NCBI GenBank assembly: GCA_001603025.1
Contig: LVAP01000012.1
Location: forward strand, 1-64,000
Reading direction: 5' to 3'
Length of the DNA: 64,000 nucleotides
DNA from: Clostridiales bacterium Firm_10
GTDB taxonomy: Bacteria > Bacillota > Clostridia > Christensenellales > Aristaeellaceae
Shown one piece after another: positions 44,275-52,662 of the stretch; within the stretch, counting starts at the first letter, position 1, and every line of letters starts with the position of its first letter. The translations under genes and the position numbers were made by a program. The notes beneath the pieces are model-generated. The model was not told where the DNA came from, searched no databases, and was given only the letters and a program-made list of their open reading frames with translations.

Positions 44275-44745
44275 ATGTCGATCGAGCGAGCGAGAGCGCA
44301 TCTCTCAAAGTGGAACGCCGAGAACCGCATCCGGGAATTTGAAGTATCGAGCGCGACGGTGGAGCTGGCAGCGCTGGCGCTGGGTGTTGATGAAGCGCGC
44401 ATCGCAAAAACGCTCTCGTTCAAGGTTCATGACGAACCTGTTCTCATTGTGATGGCAGGCGATGCGCGGCTGGATAACGCCAAATTCAAGGCCCAGTTCG
44501 GCACAAAGGCGAAGATGCTCGCCGGGCCGGAAGTTGAGCCGCTGATCGGTCATGGGGTCGGCGGCGTGTGTCCTTTTGGCGTTAATCCCGGCGTTGCGGT
44601 GTACCTTGACCGGTCGCTCCAGCGTTTCGACACGGTTTTCCCGGCCGCCGGAACGGGCAACAGCGCTGTTGAATTGACGTGCGGTGAGCTTGAAACAATT
44701 TCCGGAGGCGCATGGATCGATGTCGGCAAGCTGCCCGAAAGATAA
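44275..44745 (+). CDS. YbaK/EbsC-family aminoacyl-tRNA editing protein
   Basis: This 156-residue single-domain protein is of the YbaK/ProX superfamily, which removes wrong amino acids from tRNA (for YbaK, Cys from tRNA-Pro). ATG 44275 follows GGGGGA. Typical features are VSSATVELAALALGVDEARIAKTLSF (about 23-48), VLIVMAGDARLDNAKFKAQFG, the lysine near 82 and GHGVGGVCPFGV (about 98-109), the family GGxxPFG loop. It stands alone between the divergent glycosyltransferase operon and argG. Which tRNA it edits cannot be told from sequence. Confidence 0.9.
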   Translation: MSIERARAHLSKWNAENRIREFEVSSATVELAALALGVDEARIAKTLSFKVHDEPVLIVMAGDARLDNAKFKAQFGTKAKMLAGPEVEPLIGHGVGGVCPFGVNPGVAVYLDRSLQRFDTVFPAAGTGNSAVELTCGELETISGGAWIDVGKLPER

Positions 44746-44764
44746 TTGTTTACCAACACACAAC

Positions 44765-44811
44765 TTGACATTTTGATAGGCGAGAGTATAATAATGCATA
44801 GTGATTGCAAA
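44765..44811 (+). promoter_or_regulatory. argGH promoter with a possible ARG box
   Basis: TTGACA (44765-44770), a 16-base spacer and TATAAT (44787-44792) form a strong promoter. Just downstream, TGCATAGTGATTGCA (44795-44809) resembles the TGNATN(4-5)ATNCA ArgR operator, but with mismatches. Repression by arginine through ArgR at this place would be normal for argGH; the operator call is tentative. Confidence 0.7.
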
Positions 44812-44835
44812 AATATACACTCGGAGGGGATATAA

Positions 44836-46062
44836 ATGGATAAATCGAAGATCAAAAAAGTTGTGCTGGCGTATTCGGGCGGGCTGGATACTTCCATCAT
44901 CATTCCCTGGCTGAAGGAAAACTACAATAACTGCGAGGTCATCGCCGTTTCGGGCGATGTCGGCCAGGGTACGGAGTTGGACGGTCTGGAAGAAAAAGCC
45001 ATCAAAACCGGCGCGTCCAAGCTGTATATTGAGGATCTGAAAAAGGAATTCGTGGAGGACTATATCTTCCCGACGATGCAGGCCGGGGCGATCTACGAAG
45101 GCGAATACCTGCTTGGAACTTCGTTCGCCCGTCCGGTCATCGCGAAGCGCATCGTCGAAATCGCACTCAAGGAAGGGGCGGACGCCATCTGCCACGGCTG
45201 CACCGGCAAAGGAAACGATCAGGTTCGGTTTGAGCTGGCCATCAAGGCCTTCGCGCCGCACATGGCGATCATTGCGCCGTGGCGTGAGTGGAGCATCAAA
45301 TCCCGCGAGGAGGAAATCGACTACGCTGAGGCGCACAACATTCCCCTGCGCATCAACCGCGAGACCAACTATTCCAAAGATAAGAATCTCTGGCACCTGA
45401 GCCATGAGGGCCTGGACCTTGAGGATCCCGCCAACGAGCCGCAGTATTCCAAGCCCGGTTTCCTTGAAATGTGCGTTTCGCCCGAACAGGCGCCCGATGA
45501 ACCCACCTATTTGACCATATCCTTTGAAAAGGGTATTCCGGTCGCCATCGACGGCGAGAAAATGGGTTCAGTTGAGATCGTGGAGAAGCTGAACGAGCTG
45601 GGTGGGAAGAACGGCATCGGCCTCATCGATCTGGTGGAAAACAGGCTGGTCGGCATGAAGAGCCGCGGCGTTTATGAGACCCCCGGCGGAACGATTCTCT
45701 ATCATGCGCACAAGGTGCTGGAGACGCTCTGCCTTGACCGTGATACGCAGCATTATAAGGAACTCGTGGCCAACCGCTTTGCAGAGCTGGTTTACTTCGG
45801 TCAGTGGTACAGCCCCCTGCGCGAGGCATTGAGCGCCTTTGTGACCGAAACGCAGAAAACCGTAACCGGGACCGTTAAGCTGAAGCTGTACAAGGGCAAT
45901 ATCATCAACGCCGGCACGGTTTCAGAATACTCGCTGTATGATCCGGATATAGCCACCTTTGACGAGGATCATGTGTACGACCAGGCCGATGCCAACGGCT
46001 TCATCAACCTGTTTGGTCTGCCCACCAGAGTGCGCGCCATGATGAAGGCAAAGAAGGGCTGA
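44836..46062 (+). CDS. argG: Argininosuccinate synthase
   Basis: The 408-residue product joins citrulline and aspartate using ATP in arginine synthesis. The PP-loop AYSGGLDTS is at about residues 11-19. [15 protein letters not shown] (citrulline/ATP binding), [19 protein letters not shown] and [17 protein letters not shown] follow in order. Length is normal. ATG 44836 has a GGAGGGG site, and argH follows after a 75-base gap containing a hairpin. The upstream genes of arginine synthesis are not in the window. Confidence 0.97.
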   Translation: MDKSKIKKVVLAYSGGLDTSIIIPWLKENYNNCEVIAVSGDVGQGTELDGLEEKAIKTGASKLYIEDLKKEFVEDYIFPTMQAGAIYEGEYLLGTSFARPVIAKRIVEIALKEGADAICHGCTGKGNDQVRFELAIKAFAPHMAIIAPWREWSIKSREEEIDYAEAHNIPLRINRETNYSKDKNLWHLSHEGLDLEDPANEPQYSKPGFLEMCVSPEQAPDEPTYLTISFEKGIPVAIDGEKMGSVEIVEKLNELGGKNGIGLIDLVENRLVGMKSRGVYETPGGTILYHAHKVLETLCLDRDTQHYKELVANRFAELVYFGQWYSPLREALSAFVTETQKTVTGTVKLKLYKGNIINAGTVSEYSLYDPDIATFDEDHVYDQADANGFINLFGLPTRVRAMMKAKKG

Positions 46063-46081
46063 TTCGACACAAGGCCATATG

Positions 46082-46109
46082 GCTCGCCGGAGGCTTACCT
46101 TCGGCGAGC
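46082..46109 (+). other. Stem-loop between argG and argH
   Basis: GCTCGCCG/CGGCGAGC form an eight-base stem with a 12-base loop. There is no T run, so it is not a classic terminator. It may stabilise the argG end of the message or tune argH translation. Confidence 0.5.
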
Positions 46110-46137
46110 TTCGTTGATATGAGGGGAGAAAACAAAC

Positions 46138-47517
46138 ATGGACAAGATGTGGGCGGGACGTTTTCAGAAGGACCTGGACAGCCAGGCCGACGATTTCAAC
46201 TCCTCCATCCGCTTCGACAGGCGCATGTACCGGCAGGACATCCGGGGCTCAATGGCCCACGCATCCATGCTTGGCGCACAAGGCATCATTCCGCAGGATG
46301 ATGCGGCGCTTATTATTGACACGCTTGAAGACATCCTGAAGGATCTTGACAGCGGCGCGTTGGCCTTTGACATGGCCGCGGAAGATATCCACATGTTCGT
46401 GGAGGCTGAACTGACGAAGCGCATCGGCGACGTCGGAAAGCGCCTGCACACCGCGCGCAGCCGGAACGACCAGGTGGCGCTGGATATCCGGCTGTATCTC
46501 CGCGACGAGACAAACGGCATCATCGCACAGCTTCGCGGCCTTCTTTCCGTGCTGGCGGATCAGGCAGAGGCGCACAAAGCTGCGATCATGCCGGGCTATA
46601 CGCACCTGCAGCGCGCGCAGCCCATCACGTTCGGACATCACCTGATGGCCTATGCCATGATGTTCACGCGGGATATCGGCCGCATGAGTGACGCGATGAG
46701 GCGCATGAACGAATCTCCGCTTGGCTGCTGCGCGTTGGCCGGCACGACCTATGATACCGACCGCATGGCCGTCGCACAGGCGCTGGGTTTTGACGGCATC
46801 GCGCGCAACAGCTTGGACGGCGTGGCAGACCGGGATTTCGGCGTGGAGCTGCTGGCAGCTTACGCGCTCACCATGACGCACCTGTCGCGCTTTTCGGAGG
46901 AGATCGTGTTGTGGACGTCGTGGGAATTCCGGTTTGTCGAGCTGGATGACGCCTATTCCACCGGTTCTTCCATCATGCCCCAAAAGAAAAACCCGGACAT
47001 GGCTGAGCTTGTGCGCGGAAAGACGGGCCGCGTGTATGGTGATTTGATGACGCTTCTGACGGTTCTGAAGGGGCTGCCGCTGGCGTATAACAAGGACATG
47101 CAGGAGGACAAGGAAGCGCTGTTCGACGCCATCGACACGCTGAAGATGTGTCTGACCGTGTTTGCGCCAATGATCGCCACCATGAACGTGCGCGAGGACA
47201 ACATGCGCCGCGCGGCTTCAAGCGGATTCATCAACGCCACGGATTGCGCGGACTATCTGGTAAAAAAGGGCATGCCATTCCGCAGCGCCTACAAGATCAC
47301 AGGTCAGCTGGTGGCGGAATGCATAGAGAAGAAGACCACGCTGGAGGAACTGCCCCTCGAAGCCTACCGCGCGCATTCCGAATTGTTCGGCGAAGACCTT
47401 TACGACGACATCCGCCTGGAGACGTGCGTGGCCAGGCGCATTTCCGCGGGCGGCACGTGCGTGGAATCCGTTGAGCGGCAGATCGCCTTCATACGGGATT
47501 ACATTGAGAACAACTGA
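46138..47517 (+). CDS. argH: Argininosuccinate lyase
   Basis: The 459-residue fumarase/aspartase-superfamily enzyme splits argininosuccinate into arginine and fumarate. It begins KMWAGRFQKDLD; TARSRNDQVALD (about 100-111), PGYTHLQRAQPITFGHH (catalytic His near 158) and the signature SSIMPQKKNPD (about 276-286) with the catalytic Ser are all present. ATG 46138 follows GGGGAG. It is the last gene of argGH and is followed by a shared terminator. Confidence 0.97.
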   Translation: MDKMWAGRFQKDLDSQADDFNSSIRFDRRMYRQDIRGSMAHASMLGAQGIIPQDDAALIIDTLEDILKDLDSGALAFDMAAEDIHMFVEAELTKRIGDVGKRLHTARSRNDQVALDIRLYLRDETNGIIAQLRGLLSVLADQAEAHKAAIMPGYTHLQRAQPITFGHHLMAYAMMFTRDIGRMSDAMRRMNESPLGCCALAGTTYDTDRMAVAQALGFDGIARNSLDGVADRDFGVELLAAYALTMTHLSRFSEEIVLWTSWEFRFVELDDAYSTGSSIMPQKKNPDMAELVRGKTGRVYGDLMTLLTVLKGLPLAYNKDMQEDKEALFDAIDTLKMCLTVFAPMIATMNVREDNMRRAASSGFINATDCADYLVKKGMPFRSAYKITGQLVAECIEKKTTLEELPLEAYRAHSELFGEDLYDDIRLETCVARRISAGGTCVESVERQIAFIRDYIENN

Positions 47518-47529
47518 GCAAATAAAAAA

Positions 47530-47566
47530 CAAGGAGAGGTGCAAAACCTCCCCTTGCTTTTATTTT
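47530..47566. terminator. Bidirectional terminator between argH and the XpaC-like gene
   Basis: An 11-base stem CAAGGAGAGGT/ACCTCCCCTTG with one mismatch and a GCAAA loop is followed by CTTTTATTTTTA on the plus strand, and by TTTTTTATT on the minus strand. Confidence 0.85.
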
Positions 47567-47579
47567 TATATTCAGTACA

Positions 47580-48722
47580 TCAATGCCCGCCCTGGCGCCT
47601 CAGTTTGAAATCGCTGTCCTTCAGACCGTCCGCCGCGAGCATGTTCTCCATGACTTCAATATCGGAAGAGATATCCATGGCCTGGGAGGAGAACAGCTGA
47701 TCCAGCTGCTTCTCAAAGCTCTTGATGAGCGTGTCCATGATCTGGCTGATCTGCTCCTTGGAAGCCGTGATATTCTCGCCTTCGATACCCTGTTCCTCCA
47801 ACATGGCGTAGGAATCGAGCAGCTTGAGGGTGGTGGGCAGGTAGTAATTCATGAACTTGCGGATTTCCCCGATGCGTTCGGGCTTCTTGCGCACGATGCC
47901 GAAAATACGCGCTGTGATGGCCTCGATCTGGTCTATTTTGGCGGAAATCTGCTTGTCGGAAATGCGGTCATTCAGCTCCCGGATCTGACTCAGATAGCGG
48001 CCGAACTGGTCCTCCTGGACAGGCGCCTTTGCCTGCGCCTTTTCGGGTTCGGGCTTTTCAGCGGCCTGCGGGCGTCGGACAGGAGACTCGCGGCGCGTCG
48101 GTTCAGACGATTCTTTGCTGAATTCCTTCTTCATCTCGTCGCGCACGGTGTGGAAAATATCGGAAGCGGTTTTGACGAAATCCTCCACATTAATATGGAT
48201 GTCGGCGCCCCTTTTAGCGGCCTGCCCAGAAGCGGTATGGCTCCAGTTCACGTCGTCCACGCCATCCAGCACGATGCAGCGGCGACTATGGTCGATGTAG
48301 GTGTCGAGACCGAAGTATCCCATATCGATCATGGTCTGCAGGTCTTTCTCCACGGTCTCAAGGCGCTCATTGCTGCGGGCGGCGATTTCGCTCAGCGCGA
48401 TGGGGGATTTGCCTCCGATCACAGCCAGGTAGCGGCGATAGCGTTCCTCACGCCGCTTGTCGCTCTGGCCGAATACAGCCAGCCCCAGGCCTGCCAGCAA
48501 GGTCAGACCAGCCCAGCCGTAAAAGCCAAGGAAGGAATAGAACAGCGAGGCGACAATGGCCGTAAGGCCCATATTGCGCATCTGCCGGTTCCGGTTTTTG
48601 CCGCGTCCGTATTTGCGGAAACGATTGACCAGCATCAGAATGCCCACAGGTGGAATAATTACCAGCATAACGAGACCGCCGATCATGCCCTTGTCGAACT
48701 CAAAGTCAAAATCTCTGCTCAC
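47580..48722 (-). CDS. XpaC-like protein (halogen-indolyl phosphate hydrolysis family)
   Basis: The 380-residue protein starts at GTG 48722 behind AAAAGGATG. Two membrane helices lie at about 13-32 and 50-82. Residues about 100-160 look like a winged helix or PCI-like segment (SEIAARSNERLETVEKDLQTMI). A charged linker follows (about 205-245, Glu/Lys/Pro/Ala-rich). The last ~140 residues are the XpaC/Halogen_Hydrol helical domain (about 250-365, with KFMNYYLPTTLKLLDSYAML). XpaC was named for an activity on a dye substrate in Bacillus; its true role is unsettled. It usually sits beside a TelA-type gene, which is absent here. Confidence 0.85.
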   Translation of the reverse strand: MSRDFDFEFDKGMIGGLVMLVIIPPVGILMLVNRFRKYGRGKNRNRQMRNMGLTAIVASLFYSFLGFYGWAGLTLLAGLGLAVFGQSDKRREERYRRYLAVIGGKSPIALSEIAARSNERLETVEKDLQTMIDMGYFGLDTYIDHSRRCIVLDGVDDVNWSHTASGQAAKRGADIHINVEDFVKTASDIFHTVRDEMKKEFSKESSEPTRRESPVRRPQAAEKPEPEKAQAKAPVQEDQFGRYLSQIRELNDRISDKQISAKIDQIEAITARIFGIVRKKPERIGEIRKFMNYYLPTTLKLLDSYAMLEEQGIEGENITASKEQISQIMDTLIKSFEKQLDQLFSSQAMDISSDIEVMENMLAADGLKDSDFKLRRQGGH

Positions 48723-48759
48723 GGTGCGCTTTCATCCTTTTCTTAAACTCATTAAAAAG

Positions 48760-48788
48760 AGTATACCATGTTTTTGACTCATTGTGAA
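48760..48788 (-). promoter_or_regulatory. Promoter of the XpaC-like gene
   Basis: TTCACA (48788-48783), 17 bases, TATACT (48765-48760), read leftwards, about 40 bases before GTG 48722. Confidence 0.75.
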
Positions 48789-48849
48789 GGGCTTTTGGGT
48801 TACTGCAAGGAATTCATAAGCAAAATCTAATCTTCACCGAAACAGAGAA

Positions 48850-48879
48850 CCGCCCGCCTTCGCAATGTAAGGCGGGCGG
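48850..48879 (-). terminator. Terminator of alaS
   Basis: On the minus strand CCGCCCGCCTT/AAGGCGGGCGG form an 11-base perfect stem with an eight-base loop, followed by TTCTCTGTTTC, 15 bases after the alaS stop. The T tail is interrupted. Confidence 0.75.
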
Positions 48880-48894
48880 GCTGGATTCATGCGC

Positions 48895-50892
48895 TCAGTT
48901 CTGGCCGATGACAGCCTTGATGCGGCGCACGCCGGCAGAGGAGGCTTCTTCCTTCACGATTCTGAAGGACTTGAGGTCGCCGGTATTGGAGGCGTGCGGG
49001 CCGCCGCAAATCTCCTTGGAGAACGGGCCCATGGTGTAAACCTTGACGCGCTCGCCGTATTTGCTTTCGAACAAGCCCGTGGCGCCCTGTGCCTTGGCTT
49101 CGGCCACGGTCATTTCCTCGCAGACCACGGGAACGGCCGCCTTGATGTACTCGTTGACCAGCGCCTCGGTCTGCTTCTTTTCGTCATCGGTCATCTTGCG
49201 AGGGAAACTGAAGTCGAAGCGCAGGCGCTCGGCGGTGATGTTGGAGCCCTTCTGGTTGACCTCCGGCCCCAGCACCTTTCGAAGCGCCGCCTGAAGCAGG
49301 TGGGTGGCGGTATGCAGTTTGGCGGTTTCCTCGGTATGATCGGCCAGACCACCCTTGAAGCGCTGCTCGGCACCCGCGTGAGACTTCTCCTGATGTGCCT
49401 TGTAACGCTCTGTGAAGCCATCTTCGTCAACGGTGAGGCCGTTTTCCTTGGCCAGTTCCATCGTCAGCTCGACAGGATAGCCGAAGGTGTCGTACAGCTT
49501 GAAGGCGGTGCGGCCGTCGATGACGGTCATGGACTTCAGGAAAGCATCGATCTGACCGACAAGGTTCGCAGGCACATTTCCACTCTCCTGGGCCGCCTTG
49601 AGGGTATCCAGCATGGCGGCCATCTCGGGTGTAGGACGAAGCGTGCTGATGGCGCCCTTCAGGGGCTCGGCAGTGTCGGCATTTTCGGAAACCGCAGCCT
49701 TAAGGGCATTCATGGCGGAAGTAACGCGACTGAGGTTTGCCAGCACCTTATCGAACTCGCGCATGCCCTGCTTGAGGGTACGCTGGAAGCGCTCCTCCTC
49801 CAGCTTGAGCTGTTCAAGGATGAAGTCCTCATGGCGCTTGAGTTCGGGATAGACGTTCTCATACTGCTTGATGATGACCTTGGCTACTTCGCAGGTGAAC
49901 CCTTCGGGCATGCCCAGTTTCATGCCATGCCGTACGGCGCGGCGGATCAGGCGGCGCAGCACATACCCCTGGTCCACGTTGGAGGGGGTGACGCCGCGAT
50001 CATCGCCGATGATGATGGTGGCGGTGCGCAGATGGTCGGCGATGATGCGGAAGGAGGCGGTGTTTTCGTCGTCAGGCCGGTATTCCCTGCCGGAAAGCTC
50101 GGCGATCTTGCCGATGATGCTGCTGAACAGGTCGGTCTCATAGACGGACCTGGCGCCTGTCAGCACGCCGATTGTGCGCTCCAGGCCCATGCCGGTGTCG
50201 ACGTTCTTCTGAACCAGTGGGATGTAACTGCCATCAGCCTGCTTGTTATATTGCATGAATACATCGTTCCAGATTTCCAGATACCGACCGCAGTCGCAGG
50301 CGGGAGAGCAGTCCGGTCCGCAGGGCGCCTTGTCGGTGATGATGAACATTTCGGTATCCGGTCCGCAGGGGCCGGTGGTGCCGGCGGGGCCCCACCAGTT
50401 GTTTTTGCGCGGCAGATAAAAGATATGGTCGTCTTTCACGCCGCAGCTGCGCCACAGGTCAGCGGCCTCTTCGTCACGCGGCACGGTATCGTCGCCTGCA
50501 AACACGCTGAAGGCAAGCTTGTCCTTGTCGATGCCGAGCCATTCAGGGCTGGTGAGGAACTCCCAGCTCCAATTGATGGCTTCCTTCTTGAAGTAATCGC
50601 CCAGCGACCAATTGCCCAGCATTTCAAAGAAGGTGCAGTGGCTGGCGTCGCCCACTTCGTCGATATCGCCGGTGCGGATGCACTTCTGCACGTCGGTCAG
50701 GCGGGTGCCCATGGGGTGCTTCTCGCCGAGAAGGTAGGGTACCAGCGGGTGCATGCCAGCGGTGGTGAACAGCACGGTCGGGTCATTCTCCGGGATAACG
50801 GAAGCGGAGGGGATGACGGCGTGGCCGTGCTGCTGATAGAACTTCAGAAACAGGGATCGCAGTTCTGAGGAATGCTTGATGTTGGAATTCAT
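48895..50892 (-). CDS. alaS: Alanyl-tRNA synthetase lacking the C-terminal C-Ala domain
   Basis: This 665-residue enzyme is clearly shorter than the usual ~875. ATG 50892 is seven bases after GGAGA. The catalytic domain is complete: SSELRSLFLKFYQQHGH, TTAGMHPLVPYLLG, ADHLR near 300 and the GDDRGVTPSNVDQGYVLRRLIRRAVRH block. The editing domain is also complete, with HTATHLLQ (HxxxH) near 540 and CGGPHASNTGD (CxxxH) near 637. The protein ends right after ASSAGVRRIKAVIGQN, exactly where the coiled coil and C-Ala domain would begin. Between about 355 and 430 there is an insert absent from most AlaRS. It has its own T-box leader, so it is probably the working enzyme. Confidence 0.93.
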   Translation of the reverse strand: MNSNIKHSSELRSLFLKFYQQHGHAVIPSASVIPENDPTVLFTTAGMHPLVPYLLGEKHPMGTRLTDVQKCIRTGDIDEVGDASHCTFFEMLGNWSLGDYFKKEAINWSWEFLTSPEWLGIDKDKLAFSVFAGDDTVPRDEEAADLWRSCGVKDDHIFYLPRKNNWWGPAGTTGPCGPDTEMFIITDKAPCGPDCSPACDCGRYLEIWNDVFMQYNKQADGSYIPLVQKNVDTGMGLERTIGVLTGARSVYETDLFSSIIGKIAELSGREYRPDDENTASFRIIADHLRTATIIIGDDRGVTPSNVDQGYVLRRLIRRAVRHGMKLGMPEGFTCEVAKVIIKQYENVYPELKRHEDFILEQLKLEEERFQRTLKQGMREFDKVLANLSRVTSAMNALKAAVSENADTAEPLKGAISTLRPTPEMAAMLDTLKAAQESGNVPANLVGQIDAFLKSMTVIDGRTAFKLYDTFGYPVELTMELAKENGLTVDEDGFTERYKAHQEKSHAGAEQRFKGGLADHTEETAKLHTATHLLQAALRKVLGPEVNQKGSNITAERLRFDFSFPRKMTDDEKKQTEALVNEYIKAAVPVVCEEMTVAEAKAQGATGLFESKYGERVKVYTMGPFSKEICGGPHASNTGDLKSFRIVKEEASSAGVRRIKAVIGQN

Positions 50893-50932
50893 GGAGTTTC
50901 TCCATCCTTTCATGGTATTCTATCTGGCACAT

Positions 50933-51160
50933 AAAAAGCGCCTTTCCCCAACAAGGACGAAAAGGCGCATTCGCGGTACCACCTTGATTGATCCGGCAAA
51001 CCGGATCCTCTTGAACACGATAACGGCGTGAACCGCCCCGCCATTGGCCTGCGGGGAGCTGATGGAGTGGCGTTCGCGAGGATCTGCCCCGGCTTGCACC
51101 GGCCGCCGGGTCTCTGATGCAGGTTTCCGCGCTACTGGATTCCGTCATGGCTTCATATCG
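50933..51160 (-). promoter_or_regulatory. T-box leader (alanine-specific) of alaS
   Basis: Read leftwards, the T-box core AAGGTGGTACCGCG is at 50985-50972, followed by the terminator GCGCCTTTTC...GGAAAGGCGC (50968-50938) with TTTTT. Upstream is a long structured Stem I region with AGTA near 51135 and GAACGCCAC near 51074-51067. The GCC at 51071-51069 is an alanine codon in the position expected of the specifier (after GAAC, before A). Uncharged tRNA-Ala would pair here and with the T-box to prevent termination. Confidence 0.93.
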
Positions 51161-51166
51161 AATCAT

Positions 51167-51195
51167 ATTATACCGCGTGGAACCGGGTTCGTCAA
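51167..51195 (-). promoter_or_regulatory. Promoter of the alaS T-box transcript
   Basis: TTGACG (51195-51190), 17 bases, TATAAT (51172-51167), read leftwards; transcription would begin near 51160, at the start of the T-box structure. Confidence 0.88.
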
Positions 51196-51237
51196 ATTAA
51201 GATTGATGGTGAAATGCCGGCACGCCGGGCACGTCCA

Positions 51238-51588
51238 TCAGCGGATGATTTTCAGATTCCCGATGTAAGGCAGACGCATGGGCTTTTTCTGATATGTCTG
51301 CCAAGCCAGATAGAGCGCGGCCAGGATGATCGCTGCCTGCGCCAGCCAGCCGATGAGGGCGATGGCCCAGCCGATGAGCGGGATCCAGCCTGTAAGCACC
51401 TTCAGCACAGCAAAGACCAGCCGAATGGCGATGAAAGCAAGCGCCAGAATCAATCCCTGATTGGCGCAGAAGCGGCCTAACGGCGATTTCGGGCAGGCGA
51501 ATAGTGGAACGGGGAAGCAGATGCAGCCCAGCGCGGCGGGGACAGCGTTTTTCCTGAGATCATCGGTGTCAAAGTGAATGTATGTCAT
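51238..51588 (-). CDS. Small membrane protein (116 aa), unknown
   Basis: ATG 51588 follows GGAGG by eight bases. The first ~45 residues are soluble and contain four cysteines (GCICFPVPLFACP, then FC) that might bind a metal. Two or three hydrophobic helices follow (about 47-68 and 71-96), and a basic C-terminus ends KKPMRLPYIGNLKIIR. The layout is like DUF4870/Tic20-type small membrane proteins, which I mention only as a resemblance. It lies just upstream of the alaS promoter on the same strand, divergent from the aquaporin gene. Confidence 0.7.
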   Translation of the reverse strand: MTYIHFDTDDLRKNAVPAALGCICFPVPLFACPKSPLGRFCANQGLILALAFIAIRLVFAVLKVLTGWIPLIGWAIALIGWLAQAAIILAALYLAWQTYQKKPMRLPYIGNLKIIR

Positions 51589-51713
51589 TGATCGCGCCTC
51601 CATTCATTTCAACGGCTTTTTATCTTCGTACAGTATACCACGGCATCCGCCTTTTTTCACGAAAGTCTGCTTACAGAATTCTTAAAAGTTGATGAGGATG
51701 CAAAGGGACTGAC

Positions 51714-51742
51714 TTGCATTTTTCAATAATTTGCGCTACAAT
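51714..51742 (+). promoter_or_regulatory. Promoter of the aquaporin gene
   Basis: TTGCAT (51714-51719), 17 bases, TACAAT (51737-51742), about 30 bases before ATG 51773. Confidence 0.8.
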
Positions 51743-51772
51743 TATCACATACTGAAAAAGGAGGCGTGTTTC

Positions 51773-52459
51773 ATGAAAAAGTATATTGCGGAGTTTCTTG
51801 GCACTGCCGCGCTTGTGATCCTCGGCTGCGGCACTGCCATGCTCGTAGGCTGCGATGCGGCTGCGGGCGGCGGATACATTCTCACTGCGCTGGCCTTTGG
51901 CCTGACGATCGTCGCCATGGCATATTCGATCGGCAACATTTCTGGCTGTCACATCAACCCGGCTGTTTCCCTGGGGGTTTATCTGACAGGCGGAATGGAC
52001 CTGAGCGAGTTCATCGGGTATGTCGTTTCCCAGTGCGCAGGCGCATTGGCCGGCTCCATTGTTTTGGCGCTTATTTTCGGAATCGGCGGCGTGAAGGACA
52101 TGACGGGCGGCTTCGGCGCCAACGGTCTCGCTGGCGTGAACGGCAATGTGATTGCCGGGCTGCTGGTTGAAATCGTGCTTACATTTATCTTTGTGACGGC
52201 TATCCTGGGCGTCACCAGCAAAAAGGCCGGGCATGGCTCATTTGGCGGACTGGTCATAGGTTTCACGCTGACGCTGGTGCATATCCTTGGTATCGGGCTT
52301 ACTGGCACATCCGTCAATCCCGCGCGCAGCATTGGCCCGGCTATCGTTGCGCTGTTTGCCGGAAATGCACATCCGCTCGCCATGCTGTGGGTTTTCATCG
52401 TCGGCCCCATGATCGGCGCGTTTGCTGCAGCGAAAACCTATAAGTACCTGGAAAAATAA
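51773..52459 (+). CDS. MIP-family aquaporin/glycerol channel
   Basis: This 228-residue channel has six membrane helices and two half-helix loops. ATG 51773 follows AAGGAGG. The two NPA motifs are HINPAVSLG (about residues 60-68) and SVNPARSIG (about 180-188). The Arg of the selectivity filter is present after the second NPA (NPAR). The short length and the absence of the longer GlpF-type loops favour a water channel (AqpZ-like), though small neutral solutes are possible. It stands alone with its own promoter and terminator. Confidence 0.92.
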   Translation: MKKYIAEFLGTAALVILGCGTAMLVGCDAAAGGGYILTALAFGLTIVAMAYSIGNISGCHINPAVSLGVYLTGGMDLSEFIGYVVSQCAGALAGSIVLALIFGIGGVKDMTGGFGANGLAGVNGNVIAGLLVEIVLTFIFVTAILGVTSKKAGHGSFGGLVIGFTLTLVHILGIGLTGTSVNPARSIGPAIVALFAGNAHPLAMLWVFIVGPMIGAFAAAKTYKYLEK

Positions 52460-52477
52460 AGCCGATGAAAAACGTGC

Positions 52478-52504
52478 GCCGGGCCGTACTGGTCCGGCTT
52501 TTTT
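52478..52504 (+). terminator. Terminator after the aquaporin gene
   Basis: An eight-base stem GCCGGGCC/GGTCCGGC with a GTACT loop is followed by TTTTTT. Confidence 0.9.
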
Positions 52505-52550
52505 CTGCTTAAGCGGCACAAATTGCCTTCCTGTCGTTACAGTGTCGTGC

Positions 52551-52579
52551 TTGATTTTTAGCATTACTGATTGTATAAT
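52551..52579 (+). promoter_or_regulatory. Promoter of lon-engB
   Basis: TTGATT (52551-52556), 17 bases, TATAAT (52574-52579), about 80 bases before the lon start. No CIRCE or CtsR-type direct repeat was noticed in the leader. Confidence 0.8.
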
Positions 52580-52662
52580 ACAAATCGTATATGTGAAAGA
52601 CTGCGTTCCGCGCGTATAAATCAAGCGGCGCGGATGCGATGGTTTCCGGGAGGACAATCACT

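Noticed and set aside
46082-46109. Terminator between argG and argH
   Set aside because: The stem has no following T run, and the genes are on one strand with functions in the same pathway; kept only as a stem-loop.
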